From Bradyrhizobium sp. CCBAU 53351 (GTDB lineage Bacteria > Pseudomonadota > Alphaproteobacteria > Rhizobiales > Xanthobacteraceae): a DNA stretch of 64,000 nucleotides. Positions within the stretch are counted from its first letter, which is position 1. Each line of letters opens with the position of its first letter. The notes under the pieces were generated by a model, which saw only the letters and a list, made by a program, of their open reading frames with translations, was not told where the DNA came from and did not search any database. The stretch is from the NCBI RefSeq assembly GCF_015291745.1, contig NZ_CP030059.1:3437501-3501500 (forward strand), written 5' to 3'. Both the position numbers and the translations under genes were made by a program. This document shows, piece after piece, positions 20,119 to 28,134 of this stretch.

Positions 20119-22398
20119 ATGGCGGAGCCGGGCCGGCCAATACGGTCCCAAGGTGTTGCCGGGACGTGGCCGGTCGGCCGCGCTTCGCCCGCTGGCGGCA
20201 TTGTTCCGGCGGGCTTCGGCATCTGGCCGGCGATCGTCGAAACAATCCGCGGATGGGCTCGGGCCGAGGCCGGCCCCGGGCGCCTGCTGCCGTGGGTGCC
20301 GGTCGCCTTCGGCGGCGGCATCGCGCTCTATTTTGCCGCCGATCATGAGCCGGTGCTGTGGATTGTCGCCGCGACGGCGATCGCGCTGCTGCTCGGCGCG
20401 GCCCTGTTGCGGCGGAGCCGGCTGTTCGCGCCGGCGATCATGATCGCAGCGGTCGCGGCGGGCTTTGCCGTGGCGACCTGGAAGACCGCGCGCATTGCCC
20501 ACACCGTACTCGCAAAACCACTCTATTCGGCGTCGCTGTCGGGCTTCGTCGAGACGCGCGACATCCGCGAGCGCACCGATCGCTTCGTGCTGCGTGTCAC
20601 CGCGATGGAGGCGCAGCGCAGCGACGTCAAGCTCGACCGCGTCCGCCTCTCCGTGCGCAAGGGCACCGCGCCCGAGGTCGGCAGCTTCGTTCAATTGAAG
20701 GCGCGGCTGATGCCGCCGCTCACGCCGGTCCGCCCCGGCAGCTACGACTTTTCACGCGACATGTTCTTCCAGGGCATCGGCGCCTCCGGCTTCGTGATGG
20801 GCGCAATTACGGCTGCAATCCCGCCTGATGCCGGCGGCCTGCGGCTGCGCTATGCCGCCTTCATGCAGGGCCTGCGCGATGCGATCGACGCCCGCATCCG
20901 CGCAACGCTCGAGGGCGACAACCGCGCGATCGCAACTGCACTACTCACCGGGCGGCGCGATGCGATTTCCGCCCCTGTCAACGATGCGATGTTCATCTCC
21001 GGGCTTGGACACGTTCTCTCGATCTCCGGCTATCACATGGCGGTGGTCGCCGGCGTCGTCTTCTTCGCGGTGCGCGCGCTGCTGGCGTTGATCCCGGGCC
21101 TGACGGCCGGCTTCGCCATCAAGAAATGGTCGGCGGCTGCAGCATTCGTCGCGGCTGCGTTCTATCTGCTGCTCTCGGGCGCCGAGGTCGCAACCCAACG
21201 GTCGTTCTTCATGACGGCGGTGGTGCTGATCGCGGTGATGGTCGATCGCCGCGCCATCACCTTCCGCACGCTGGCGGTGGCGGCGCTGATCGTGCTTGCT
21301 GTCGCGCCGGAGGCGCTGGTGCATCCGAGCTTCCAGATGTCGTTTGCGGCAACGCTCGGGCTGGTGGCGCTGGTGCAGATCGGCATGCCGAACCTGCTGG
21401 CCTCACCCGATCATTCGGCCACCGCGCGCGTCGCGCTGTGGGGCGGGCGCGAGATCGCGATGCTGTTCCTGGCCTCGCTGATCGCGGGGCTTGCGACCAC
21501 GCCCTATGCCGCCTTCCACTTCCATCGCGTCACGCCCTATGGCGTGCTCGCCAATCTCGGTGCGATGCCGGTGGTCTCGGCGCTGGTGATGCCGGCGGGG
21601 CTGCTGGGATTGCTGGCCGCGCCCTTCGGGCTCGATGGCGTCTTCTGGTGGCTGATGGGCCTCGGCATCGACTGGATGGTCGCGGTCTCGCGCTGGGTGG
21701 CGGCCTTGCCGGGCGCGGTCGGCCGCATCCCGGCGTTCGGGATCGCGCCGCTGATCGCCGCGAGCCTCGGCATCATCGTGATGGGCCTGTTGCGCACGCC
21801 CTTGCGCTGGTGCGGTGCCGTGGTGCTGCTGGCGTCCATCGCGTGGGGCCTGTCGGTGCGGCAGCCCGATATCCTGATCGCCGGGGACGGCGCGAGCGTC
21901 GCGGTGCGGGGCGGGGACGGGCGCCTGCACCTGATCAGGACGGGCAAGGACAATTTCATGCTGAAGGAGTGGCTGGCGGCCGACGCCGATCCGCGCGATG
22001 CCGGCAGCAGCGCGCTGGCCGAGGGGGTGTCGTGCGACGAGGCCGGCTGCGTCACGCCGCTTGCCGACGGGCGCCTGGTTGCGTTGGCCTCGCGCATCGA
22101 TGCGCTCGCGGACGATTGCAGCCGTGCCGCACTGGTCGTGACGTCACGGCCCGCACCGCCCGATTGCGCGGCGATGGTGGTGGATCGGCAGCGGCTCGTT
22201 CGCCAGGGCGCGCTGGCGTTGACACGGCGTGGCGACGGATTTGCAGTTCAGGCGGTGAGGGCGAGGGGCACGAACCGTCCCTGGTCGCCGGCGGCCGCCG
22301 GCGAGGGAGATTTCGAAGGAGCCCTCATGCCGAGGGCGGCGGCTCCGCGCGCCAAGGATGCGACCCCGTCGGAGGCCGATCTTCAGGCGGAGGACTGA
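20119..22398 (+). CDS. comEC: ComEC/Rec2-family membrane channel protein
   Basis: 759 aa integral membrane protein. Residues about 50-230 hold the N-terminal membrane/OB part (DUF4131), and about 250-590 the ComEC 'Competence' core with many membrane segments and 'GLGHVLSISGYHMAVVAGVVFF', the family hallmark. ComEC imports single-stranded DNA across the inner membrane in transformable bacteria. The C-terminal 160 residues sit where other ComEC proteins have a metallo-beta-lactamase domain, but no HxHxDH motif is present, so nuclease activity there is unlikely. The gene commonly lies near gltX and lexA in alphaproteobacteria. Confidence 0.93.
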   Translation: MAEPGRPIRSQGVAGTWPVGRASPAGGIVPAGFGIWPAIVETIRGWARAEAGPGRLLPWVPVAFGGGIALYFAADHEPVLWIVAATAIALLLGAALLRRSRLFAPAIMIAAVAAGFAVATWKTARIAHTVLAKPLYSASLSGFVETRDIRERTDRFVLRVTAMEAQRSDVKLDRVRLSVRKGTAPEVGSFVQLKARLMPPLTPVRPGSYDFSRDMFFQGIGASGFVMGAITAAIPPDAGGLRLRYAAFMQGLRDAIDARIRATLEGDNRAIATALLTGRRDAISAPVNDAMFISGLGHVLSISGYHMAVVAGVVFFAVRALLALIPGLTAGFAIKKWSAAAAFVAAAFYLLLSGAEVATQRSFFMTAVVLIAVMVDRRAITFRTLAVAALIVLAVAPEALVHPSFQMSFAATLGLVALVQIGMPNLLASPDHSATARVALWGGREIAMLFLASLIAGLATTPYAAFHFHRVTPYGVLANLGAMPVVSALVMPAGLLGLLAAPFGLDGVFWWLMGLGIDWMVAVSRWVAALPGAVGRIPAFGIAPLIAASLGIIVMGLLRTPLRWCGAVVLLASIAWGLSVRQPDILIAGDGASVAVRGGDGRLHLIRTGKDNFMLKEWLAADADPRDAGSSALAEGVSCDEAGCVTPLADGRLVALASRIDALADDCSRAALVVTSRPAPPDCAAMVVDRQRLVRQGALALTRRGDGFAVQAVRARGTNRPWSPAAAGEGDFEGALMPRAAAPRAKDATPSEADLQAED

Positions 22399-22405
22399 GC
22401 CTCGG

Positions 22406-22840
22406 TCAGCCCAGCGGCAGCGGTGTGACGGGCGAACGGCTATCGGCGATGATCTCAGGCTTGTGCTCGCGCTCGCCGACCGGTTGGGTCACGGGCAATT
22501 GCAGCACGGTTGCGCGCTGGCCTTCGACGAGCTGAGTCACCAGCACGTATTTGCCATCAGGGAATTCGATCGCATCGTGATGGCGATCGGGAATGTGCGG
22601 ATCGATCTTGCCGAACTTGCCGACGCGGGAGTTGACGGTGCGCGTCCAGATCCAGCGGTTGTCGTAACGGACGTTGTCTGCGAAGGCGAGCTCCGTTCCC
22701 GGCAGCAGGCAGATCGCAACGGAGAGGTCGGCTTCGGAGGCGAAGCCGCGCGTCGAGGTGCCGCGGAAGGTTGTCGTGACGATGGTCTCGCCGACTTCTG
22801 CGGGGCGCGTCGCGACGGCATGCAGGCTATAGTCACACAT
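22406..22840 (-). CDS. Conserved hypothetical protein (MCDYSLHAVATRPAEVGE family)
   Basis: 144 aa, convergent with comEC (7 bp apart). GAGGAG lies just before the ATG. I recall close homologues in Bradyrhizobium and related rhizobia but no assigned function. No signal peptide or membrane segment is seen. Composition is that of a compact cytoplasmic beta-rich protein with conserved 'GFASEADLSVAICLLPGTELAF' and 'FPDGKYVLVTQLVEGQRATVLQLP'. Coding status is supported by codon pattern and recognised N-terminus. Confidence 0.75.
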   Translation of the reverse strand: MCDYSLHAVATRPAEVGETIVTTTFRGTSTRGFASEADLSVAICLLPGTELAFADNVRYDNRWIWTRTVNSRVGKFGKIDPHIPDRHHDAIEFPDGKYVLVTQLVEGQRATVLQLPVTQPVGEREHKPEIIADSRSPVTPLPLG

Positions 22841-23347
22841 CGGGTGCTCCTCATGTGAAGATAGCGACCCGCGCCTCTCGGAGGCACAGGCCTCTGTCAG
22901 AGTTTAAACACCAACGTTGTGCTTGGTTGTAGGCAAATCTGCGGCTGGGATCCGCACCCCGCGATCACTTTAACTTTCCCGAATTCGCCAGGAACAAAGC
23001 TGGCTGCGGTGCATTACGCCGGCGCCTGTCACGACACTTCGCATTGCCGGCGCGATCGCGGCGCTGCGCAATTGGGTGTTGCGGACATGGCAATGCGATG
23101 GCGCGGCAACGGCCCCGTGCCCCGACCGCTGCCCAAACGATCTGGTCTTCCGAACGCGAAACGCCGTGACGCGATGTTGCTGCGGTCCGCCGAAGATGGC
23201 CGTGGAGGAGGGGCCGGATAATCTGTGCAGAACCAGAATGATCATCCAGCCGGAGCGGACATTCATCCGCTCCAATCTCAGATCGGCGACGCCGACCGAA
23301 GGCGCACGCAGGCGCCAAAACTACTTTCGGACTGAGTCCTTCCGGAC
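22841..23347. other. Gene-free stretch between hypothetical gene and lexA
   Basis: 507 bp. Short ORFs on both strands have no family resemblance and poor start sites. It must hold the promoter of the minus-strand hypothetical gene at its left end. The lexA 3' hairpin lies at the right edge. I see no other structure. Confidence 0.5.
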
Positions 23348-23352
23348 TCAGT
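23331..23352 (-). terminator. Hairpin at the lexA 3' end
   Basis: Arms ACTGAGTCC (23331-23339) and GGACTCAGT (23344-23352) form a perfect 9-bp stem with a 4-nt loop that includes the lexA stop codon. Downstream on the minus strand is GAAAGTAGTTTT, a weak U tract. Probably a terminator. Confidence 0.55.
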
Positions 23353-24049
23353 ACTTCCGGTAAAGCCCAATCAGCTTGCCCTGAATCTTCACCCGGTTCG
23401 GCGGCAGGATACGCACCTCATAGGCGGCATTGGCAGGCTCGAGCGCGATCGACGCGCCGCGGCGGCGGAAGCGCTTGAGCGTAGCCTCCTCGTCGTCGAT
23501 CAGCGCCACCACGATGTCGCCGGTGTCGGCGCTCTCGTTGCGCTGGATCAGCGCCATGTCGCCGTCCAGGATACCGGCCTCGACCATGGAATCACCGCGC
23601 ACCTCGAGAGCGTAATGCTCGCCCGAGCCGAGCATGTCGGGCGGCACGCTGATGGTGTGGCTACGGGTCTGCAATGCCTCGATCGGCGTGCCGGCCGCGA
23701 TCCGGCCCATCACGGGCACCGCAACGGGCCGCTCGCCCTCGTCCACGGGCGGGCTGGAGCTCGCGCGGATCTTGCCGAGATTGCCCTCGATGACGCTTGG
23801 CGTGAAGCCGCGCCGGGCGCCGGCGGCAGCCTGGAGCTCCGGCAGCTTGATCACTTCGATGGCGCGGGCGCGGTTGGGCAGCCGGCGAATGAAGCCGCGC
23901 TCCTCGAGCGCGGTGATCAGGCGGTGGATGCCCGACTTCGAGCGCAGGTCGAGCGCATCCTTCATCTCGTCGAAGGAGGGCGGCACGCCGCTTTCCTTCA
24001 AACGCTCGCTGATGAACCGCAGAAGCTCGTATTGTTTGCGCGTTAACAT
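23348..24049 (-). CDS. lexA: LexA repressor
   Basis: 233 aa from ATG 24049 ([10 protein letters not shown]); GTG-type extension to 24058 is possible. N-terminal winged helix at 1-65 binds SOS boxes. The C-terminal S24 peptidase domain has the Ala119-Gly120 self-cleavage site in [11 protein letters not shown], the nucleophile Ser154 in [14 protein letters not shown] and general base Lys192 in EEATLKRF. RecA-ssDNA filaments trigger self-cleavage. An alphaproteobacterial SOS box lies about 100 bp upstream, so it is autoregulated. Confidence 0.98.
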   Translation of the reverse strand: MLTRKQYELLRFISERLKESGVPPSFDEMKDALDLRSKSGIHRLITALEERGFIRRLPNRARAIEVIKLPELQAAAGARRGFTPSVIEGNLGKIRASSSPPVDEGERPVAVPVMGRIAAGTPIEALQTRSHTISVPPDMLGSGEHYALEVRGDSMVEAGILDGDMALIQRNESADTGDIVVALIDDEEATLKRFRRRGASIALEPANAAYEVRILPPNRVKIQGKLIGLYRKY

Positions 24050-24149
24050 CTCGACCAAAGTCCCCCGGTTGATGTCGTTCGATTCCGAGACGATGAGTTC
24101 AGCGATAAGCCGCTACATCCTCGAAACAAATCATGAACGGACACTATAT

Positions 24150-24164
24150 GTTCGATACATGTTC
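24150..24164. promoter_or_regulatory. SOS box GTTC-N7-GTTC upstream of lexA
   Basis: GTTC at 24150-24153 and GTTC at 24161-24164 are separated by GATACAT, exactly the direct-repeat LexA site known from alphaproteobacteria. It lies in the 175-bp gap between moeA and lexA, 101 bp before the lexA start. Confidence 0.85.
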
Positions 24165-24224
24165 CGCAACTGCTTAATTTACCGTGAACGAAGCGCGGTT
24201 CGCGGAATGCGTGTGGCCGTGCAC

Positions 24225-25436
24225 TCAGACGGGGAGCCGCAGCACCTCGCAGGGGCTGCCGGCCTCGGCCTTCGGTGCGAACGGTGGGCGCACGAGAAGT
24301 ACCTGTGCCGCAGCAAGATTCGCAAGCAGAGAGGAATCCTGATGGCTGACGGGAAGCGCGACCGGCGTGCCGTCGTCGCGCAGCTCGAGGGTCGCGCGCA
24401 AGTAATCCTCGCGCTGGTCGTTGGCACCGAGATCGCAGGCGAGCACGGCGCGTTCGCGACGATGATGAATCACCGAGCGGCCCGACAAGGCGCGAATCAG
24501 CGGCACCATGAACAGGAAGGCGCACACATAGGACGACACGGGATTGCCGGGCAGGCCGATCACGCGCATGGCGCCCAGCCGGCCATGCATCATCGGCTTG
24601 CCCGGCCGCATGGCGATCTTCCAGAACGCCATCGCGATGCCTTCGTCCCTGAGTGCCTGCTGGACCAGGTCGTGGTCGCCGACCGACGCGCCGCCGGTCG
24701 TGATCAGGATATCGGCACCGCTCTCGCGGGCGCGGCGGATGCCTGATGTGGTGGCCTCCAGCGTGTCGGCGGCGACGCCGAGGTCGACGGTCTCGGCGCC
24801 CTCGCTGCGGGCGAGCGCGTGCAGGGCGTAGCCGTTGGAGTAGACGATCTGGCCGTGCCCGGGCGCTGAGCCCGGCATCACCAGTTCGTCACCGGTGGCG
24901 AGGATCGCGACCTTGGGACGGCGGCAGACGGCGAGCTGCGGGTAATTCATTCCGGCAGCGAGCGCGAGGTCACGCTCGGTCAGACGCGTGCCCTTGCGGA
25001 GGAGGACGTCACCCTCACGGAAGTCGACGCCGGCCGGGCGGATGTGCCGTCCGGTGATCGCGGCTTCCTTGATCGTGACGCTGTTGCCGTCCGCGACGGT
25101 GTCCTCCTGGATCACGACCGCGTCCGCACCGTCGGGAACGACGCCCCCGGTGAAGATCCGCACGGCTTCGCCGGTGCCGACCGCTCTCGCGAAAGGACGG
25201 CCGGCGGCGACCTCGCCAATCACCGTCAGCCGGGAATCGATCGCTGCCGCGTCGGCCGCGCGCACCGCATAGCCGTCCATCGCCGACATGGCTTGCGGCG
25301 GCTGCGTGCGCCGCGCCGCGACATCAAGTGCCAGCACGCGGTGATAGGCCTCGTCGAGGGCAACCATCTGTTCAGGCAGCGGCTCTGCACCTGCCAGCAC
25401 CGCGGCAAGGGCGTCGGAAACCGGCATCAGGGCCAC
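24225..25436 (-). CDS. moeA: Molybdopterin molybdotransferase MoeA
   Basis: 403 aa from GTG 25436, which has AGGAG 8 bases upstream. A TTG at 25466 gives 10 extra residues, and ATG 25427 is 3 codons inside. MoeA inserts molybdate into adenylylated molybdopterin in the cytoplasm. Motifs: 'QAMSAMDGYAVRA', 'VGEVAAGRPFARAVGTGEAVRIFTGGVVPDGADAVVIQED', 'GDELVMPG', 'DILITTGGASVGDHDLV' and 'MRPGKPMMHG', 'GLPGNPVSSYV'. In other alphaproteobacteria moaC and trpC lie directly upstream; here about 12 kb separates them. Confidence 0.97.
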   Translation of the reverse strand: MALMPVSDALAAVLAGAEPLPEQMVALDEAYHRVLALDVAARRTQPPQAMSAMDGYAVRAADAAAIDSRLTVIGEVAAGRPFARAVGTGEAVRIFTGGVVPDGADAVVIQEDTVADGNSVTIKEAAITGRHIRPAGVDFREGDVLLRKGTRLTERDLALAAGMNYPQLAVCRRPKVAILATGDELVMPGSAPGHGQIVYSNGYALHALARSEGAETVDLGVAADTLEATTSGIRRARESGADILITTGGASVGDHDLVQQALRDEGIAMAFWKIAMRPGKPMMHGRLGAMRVIGLPGNPVSSYVCAFLFMVPLIRALSGRSVIHHRRERAVLACDLGANDQREDYLRATLELRDDGTPVALPVSHQDSSLLANLAAAQVLLVRPPFAPKAEAGSPCEVLRLPV

Positions 25437-25637
25437 GGGCAAAACTCCTGCTCGCACATCGTTCAATGGGGCGGCGAGAGTTCTAGCCGACCGCAGGCGC
25501 GAGGCAAAGCAGCGCGCGGGATGATCTATCCTGCGTGATCTCCGTGGTGGAGGAGTGCAAGTTCGTCAGGGCATGATCAGGAAGCCGAGACAGCGCGCCT
25601 TGAAGGACGAGAATCACGAGCGCCAACACCGATACGG

Positions 25638-25844
25638 TCACCGTGCCGCCGGATCGTCCGGACTGATCTCAAATGCGACGTCGGGCGCTTTGGGCCCTTG
25701 ATCCTTGTCGGGGAGCGGATCGGCCTGCGATTTCAGGTCGGCGGCCTTGCTGATCAGCTTGGCGGAAAGGTCAGAATCCGAGGTGTTTCTTGCGAATTCA
25801 AGCAGGAGAGAGGCTTGCTTGGTGAGATAGGTTTTGCCCAGCAC
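25638..25844 (-). CDS. Small hypothetical protein (rhizobial small-protein type)
   Basis: 68 aa from GTG 25844. The frame remains open about 11 codons upstream with no better start. 'YLTKQASLLLEFARNTSDSDLSAKLISKAADLKSQ' is one amphipathic helical stretch of a kind I recognise from many small Bradyrhizobium proteins, followed by a Pro/Asp-rich tail 'APDVAFEISPDDPAAR'. No function known. A perfect 7-bp palindrome lies 29 bp upstream. Confidence 0.55.
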   Translation of the reverse strand: MLGKTYLTKQASLLLEFARNTSDSDLSAKLISKAADLKSQADPLPDKDQGPKAPDVAFEISPDDPAAR

Positions 25845-25872
25845 GTCGATCAGTCCGATGTAGAAGTCCCAA

Positions 25873-25888
25873 CGGACTCAAGAGTCCG
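25873..25888. promoter_or_regulatory. Palindrome upstream of small hypothetical gene
   Basis: CGGACTC (25873-25879), AA, GAGTCCG (25882-25888): a perfect 7-bp inverted repeat. It lies between the small gene's start and the AT-rich TATAAAAATG at 25918-25927, so it could be an operator or a 5' hairpin. Function inferred only. Confidence 0.35.
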
Positions 25889-26014
25889 AAGGGCGGTATT
25901 CCGTTCCCGGAACTCTGTATAAAAATGCACAAAGTGATCAGGTTCCAAAATTCCAGCAGATTTAGTTCCGGAAGATGTCGCTGCCGGGAGGCCGGGTGGC
26001 ACTCGCGGCTGGCG

Positions 26015-26644
26015 TCAGATGCCCAATGCTTTCAAGGCCTTCCCGACGTCGCGCGGCGAGGTCACATGCACGGCCGTCAGGCCGCGGGCTCGCGCGCCTT
26101 CGATGTTCTCAGCGAGGTCGTCGAAGAACACGATGCGCTCGGCGGGAACGCCGATCGCGGCGACGACATGGTCGAAAGCCTCCGCATCCGGTTTGCGCAG
26201 GCCGATGCTCGATGACAGGTACAGCTCGCGGAAATGGCCGAGCAGATCGGCATATTCCTTCGAGAAATAATCGACATGCGGCCGGTTGGTGTTGGAGAAG
26301 GCGTAGAGCGGCATCTGTTTCGCCGCCCGCGGCAACAACTCGGCGATATCAGGCATCTCGCCGGCGAAGATCGCGTTCCAGCCCTCCAGGAACTGGGCAT
26401 CCGAAATGCCGATCCCCAGCGAAGCGCGTAGCGAGGCGAAATAATCCTCGTCGCTGATCTTGCCCATCTCGTGCAGCCGGTAGGCCTCGTCGCGCACATA
26501 GCGCGCGACGATGCTTTCGGGCTGGCAGCCGGCATGTCCCGCCCAGCAAGCGATCGCCTTGGAAAAGTCGATGTCGAGCACCACGCGCCCGAGATCGAAC
26601 AGAAGCGCATCCGCGCTGCCGGGAGAGAGCGATGTCACCTGCAA
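26015..26644 (-). CDS. HAD-family phosphatase (YihX-like)
   Basis: 209 aa. HAD motif I reads FDLGRVVLDID, where the usual second Asp (DxD) is Gly. The same DxG is seen in the E. coli sugar-phosphatase YihX subfamily, which this protein also matches in 'SNTNRPHVDYF' (motif II Ser/Thr), 'GLRKPDAEAFDHV' (motif III Lys) and 'FFDDLAENIEGARARG' (motif IV). Likely a small-molecule, possibly sugar-phosphate, phosphatase. Starts 9 bp after the FMN oxidase stop, so co-transcribed with it. Confidence 0.9.
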   Translation of the reverse strand: MQVTSLSPGSADALLFDLGRVVLDIDFSKAIACWAGHAGCQPESIVARYVRDEAYRLHEMGKISDEDYFASLRASLGIGISDAQFLEGWNAIFAGEMPDIAELLPRAAKQMPLYAFSNTNRPHVDYFSKEYADLLGHFRELYLSSSIGLRKPDAEAFDHVVAAIGVPAERIVFFDDLAENIEGARARGLTAVHVTSPRDVGKALKALGI

Positions 26645-26653
26645 TCCTCTTAC

Positions 26654-27787
26654 TCAGTACCGATAAGGTTCGTGGTCGAACAGCGGAAACGCGCTGAACA
26701 CGCTCGGCGCGTTGGTGGCGGTCGCCGGATGCAGGCAGGATTTGTCGACCTCGGCAAACGACGTGGCGCCGAGCAGGCCGAGGCAGCGCAGCACCTCGTC
26801 TTCGAGCAGCTCCAGCATCCGCGTGATGCCGGCTTCGCCGGCCGCCGCCAGCGCCCAGCATTGCAGCCGGCCGATGCCGACGAGATCTGCCCCTGCCGCG
26901 ATCGCCTTGACGATGTCGGTGCCGCGACAGATGCCGCCGTCGACCATGATCTTGGCGCGGCCCTTCACGGCCTCGACGATTTCGGGCAGCACATGCATGG
27001 CACCGCGGCCATGGTCGAGCTGGCGGCCGCCGTGATTGGAGACGTAGATCCATTCGACGCCGTGATCGACCGCGATCAGCGCGTCCTCGGCGGTGGCGAT
27101 GCCCTTCAGGATCAGCGGGATCTTGAACTTGTCCTTGATCATCTTCACGGTCCGCCACTCCAGGCCCTTCTGGAAATCGCCGCCGGTGGCGCGCAGGCGA
27201 CTCTCGCGAACGTAGCGCTTGGCGATGTCACGTTCGCGACGGCTGTAATGGGCGGTGTCGACGGTCAGGCAGAAGGCGGCATAGCCGTTCTTCTCGCTTC
27301 GGCTGACGACATCCGCGACGAAGGAATCGTCGCCGCGGACATAGAGCTGGTAGAGCCGGAGCGCATCGGGCGCCATCTCGGCGGTCTTCTCCAGGCCCGG
27401 CTCGGACACCGAGCTCAGCATGTGCGCCGCACCGAAGGTGCCGGCACCGCGCGCGACGCTCGCCGCGCCGTCCGGATCGAAGATTTCGAGCGCGCCGACG
27501 GGCGCCAGCACCACCGGAAGGCGCATCTTGCGGCCAAATTGCTGAACCGCGCCGTCGACCTTGCGGACGTCGCGCAGCACGCGCGGGCGGAAGGCGATCT
27601 CGTCCAGCGCCATGCGGTTGCGGCGCATCGTGGTTTCGGTCTCGGCGGCGCCGACGATGTAGTCCCAGGCGTTCTGGTTGAGGTTGGCCCGCGCTTTCCG
27701 GATGAATTCGTGCAGATTCTGGAACGGCTCGTTGCTGGCGCCGAGCTCGACGTTCCGTTCCGGCCGGATGCGGGGTGCTTCGTTCAT
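26654..27787 (-). CDS. FMN-dependent alpha-hydroxy-acid oxidase/dehydrogenase
   Basis: 377 aa TIM-barrel flavoprotein of the lactate dehydrogenase/glycolate oxidase family (LldD-like). Active-site motif SNHGGRQLDHG carries the catalytic His and substrate-binding Arg, followed by 'IMVDGGICRGTDIVKAIAAGADLVGIGR' for FMN phosphate binding. The upstream 'LAPVGALEIFDPDGAASVARGAGTFG' and 'YQLYVRGD' are family-typical. It oxidises a 2-hydroxy acid to a 2-oxo acid; electron acceptor and substrate cannot be told. No signal peptide. Confidence 0.93.
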   Translation of the reverse strand: MNEAPRIRPERNVELGASNEPFQNLHEFIRKARANLNQNAWDYIVGAAETETTMRRNRMALDEIAFRPRVLRDVRKVDGAVQQFGRKMRLPVVLAPVGALEIFDPDGAASVARGAGTFGAAHMLSSVSEPGLEKTAEMAPDALRLYQLYVRGDDSFVADVVSRSEKNGYAAFCLTVDTAHYSRRERDIAKRYVRESRLRATGGDFQKGLEWRTVKMIKDKFKIPLILKGIATAEDALIAVDHGVEWIYVSNHGGRQLDHGRGAMHVLPEIVEAVKGRAKIMVDGGICRGTDIVKAIAAGADLVGIGRLQCWALAAAGEAGITRMLELLEDEVLRCLGLLGATSFAEVDKSCLHPATATNAPSVFSAFPLFDHEPYRY

Positions 27788-28134
27788 TGTTATCCTCCCG
27801 AGAATTTGAAGCCTTATGTCATCGCCTAACCCGTCCAGGCCTCCAAAACTATCCTAAAATCGCATAGCAGCAGGGCGTGGACCGGCCGATGATTCCCCTT
27901 GCGGGCTGGCCAGTCCTGCAACGTTGCCAAAAGTTTAGGTCCGGGCGAAGCGATTTCTGCGGTGCACCCGTCGGCGTGGCATCCCGGCCTTGAAGAAACC
28001 AGAATGGTATTGTGAGAAGCAGACTGGATCGCCAATTGCATGGCGCCTCCCAAGTCTTGAAAGACAAGTCCCGAAAGACAAGTCTCGAGAGACAAGCTTA
28101 AAGCGAACCGCCCAGCGAAAAGGCCAGCCCATCC
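27788..28134. other. Divergent intergenic region between FMN oxidase and ctpA
   Basis: 347 bp with no convincing gene on either strand. It should contain both promoters. Its main visible feature is a 14-bp tandem repeat near the ctpA start (annotated separately). Confidence 0.5.
28061..28102 (+). repeat. Three imperfect 14-bp tandem repeats upstream of ctpA
   Basis: Units AAGACAAGTCCCGA (28061-28074), AAGACAAGTCTCGA (28075-28088) and GAGACAAGCTTAAA (28089-28102). The first two differ at one base and the third is degenerate. They end 32 bp before the ctpA ATG, within the probable leader. Confidence 0.7.

Noticed and set aside
24070..24090. GTTCGATTCC resembling a tRNA T-arm
   Set aside because: No acceptor, D or anticodon stems can be formed around it; it lies in the lexA upstream region.
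24123..24138. Possible second SOS box (GAAA/GAAC pair) before lexA
   Set aside because: First half is GAAA rather than GAAC and the spacing is one base too long.
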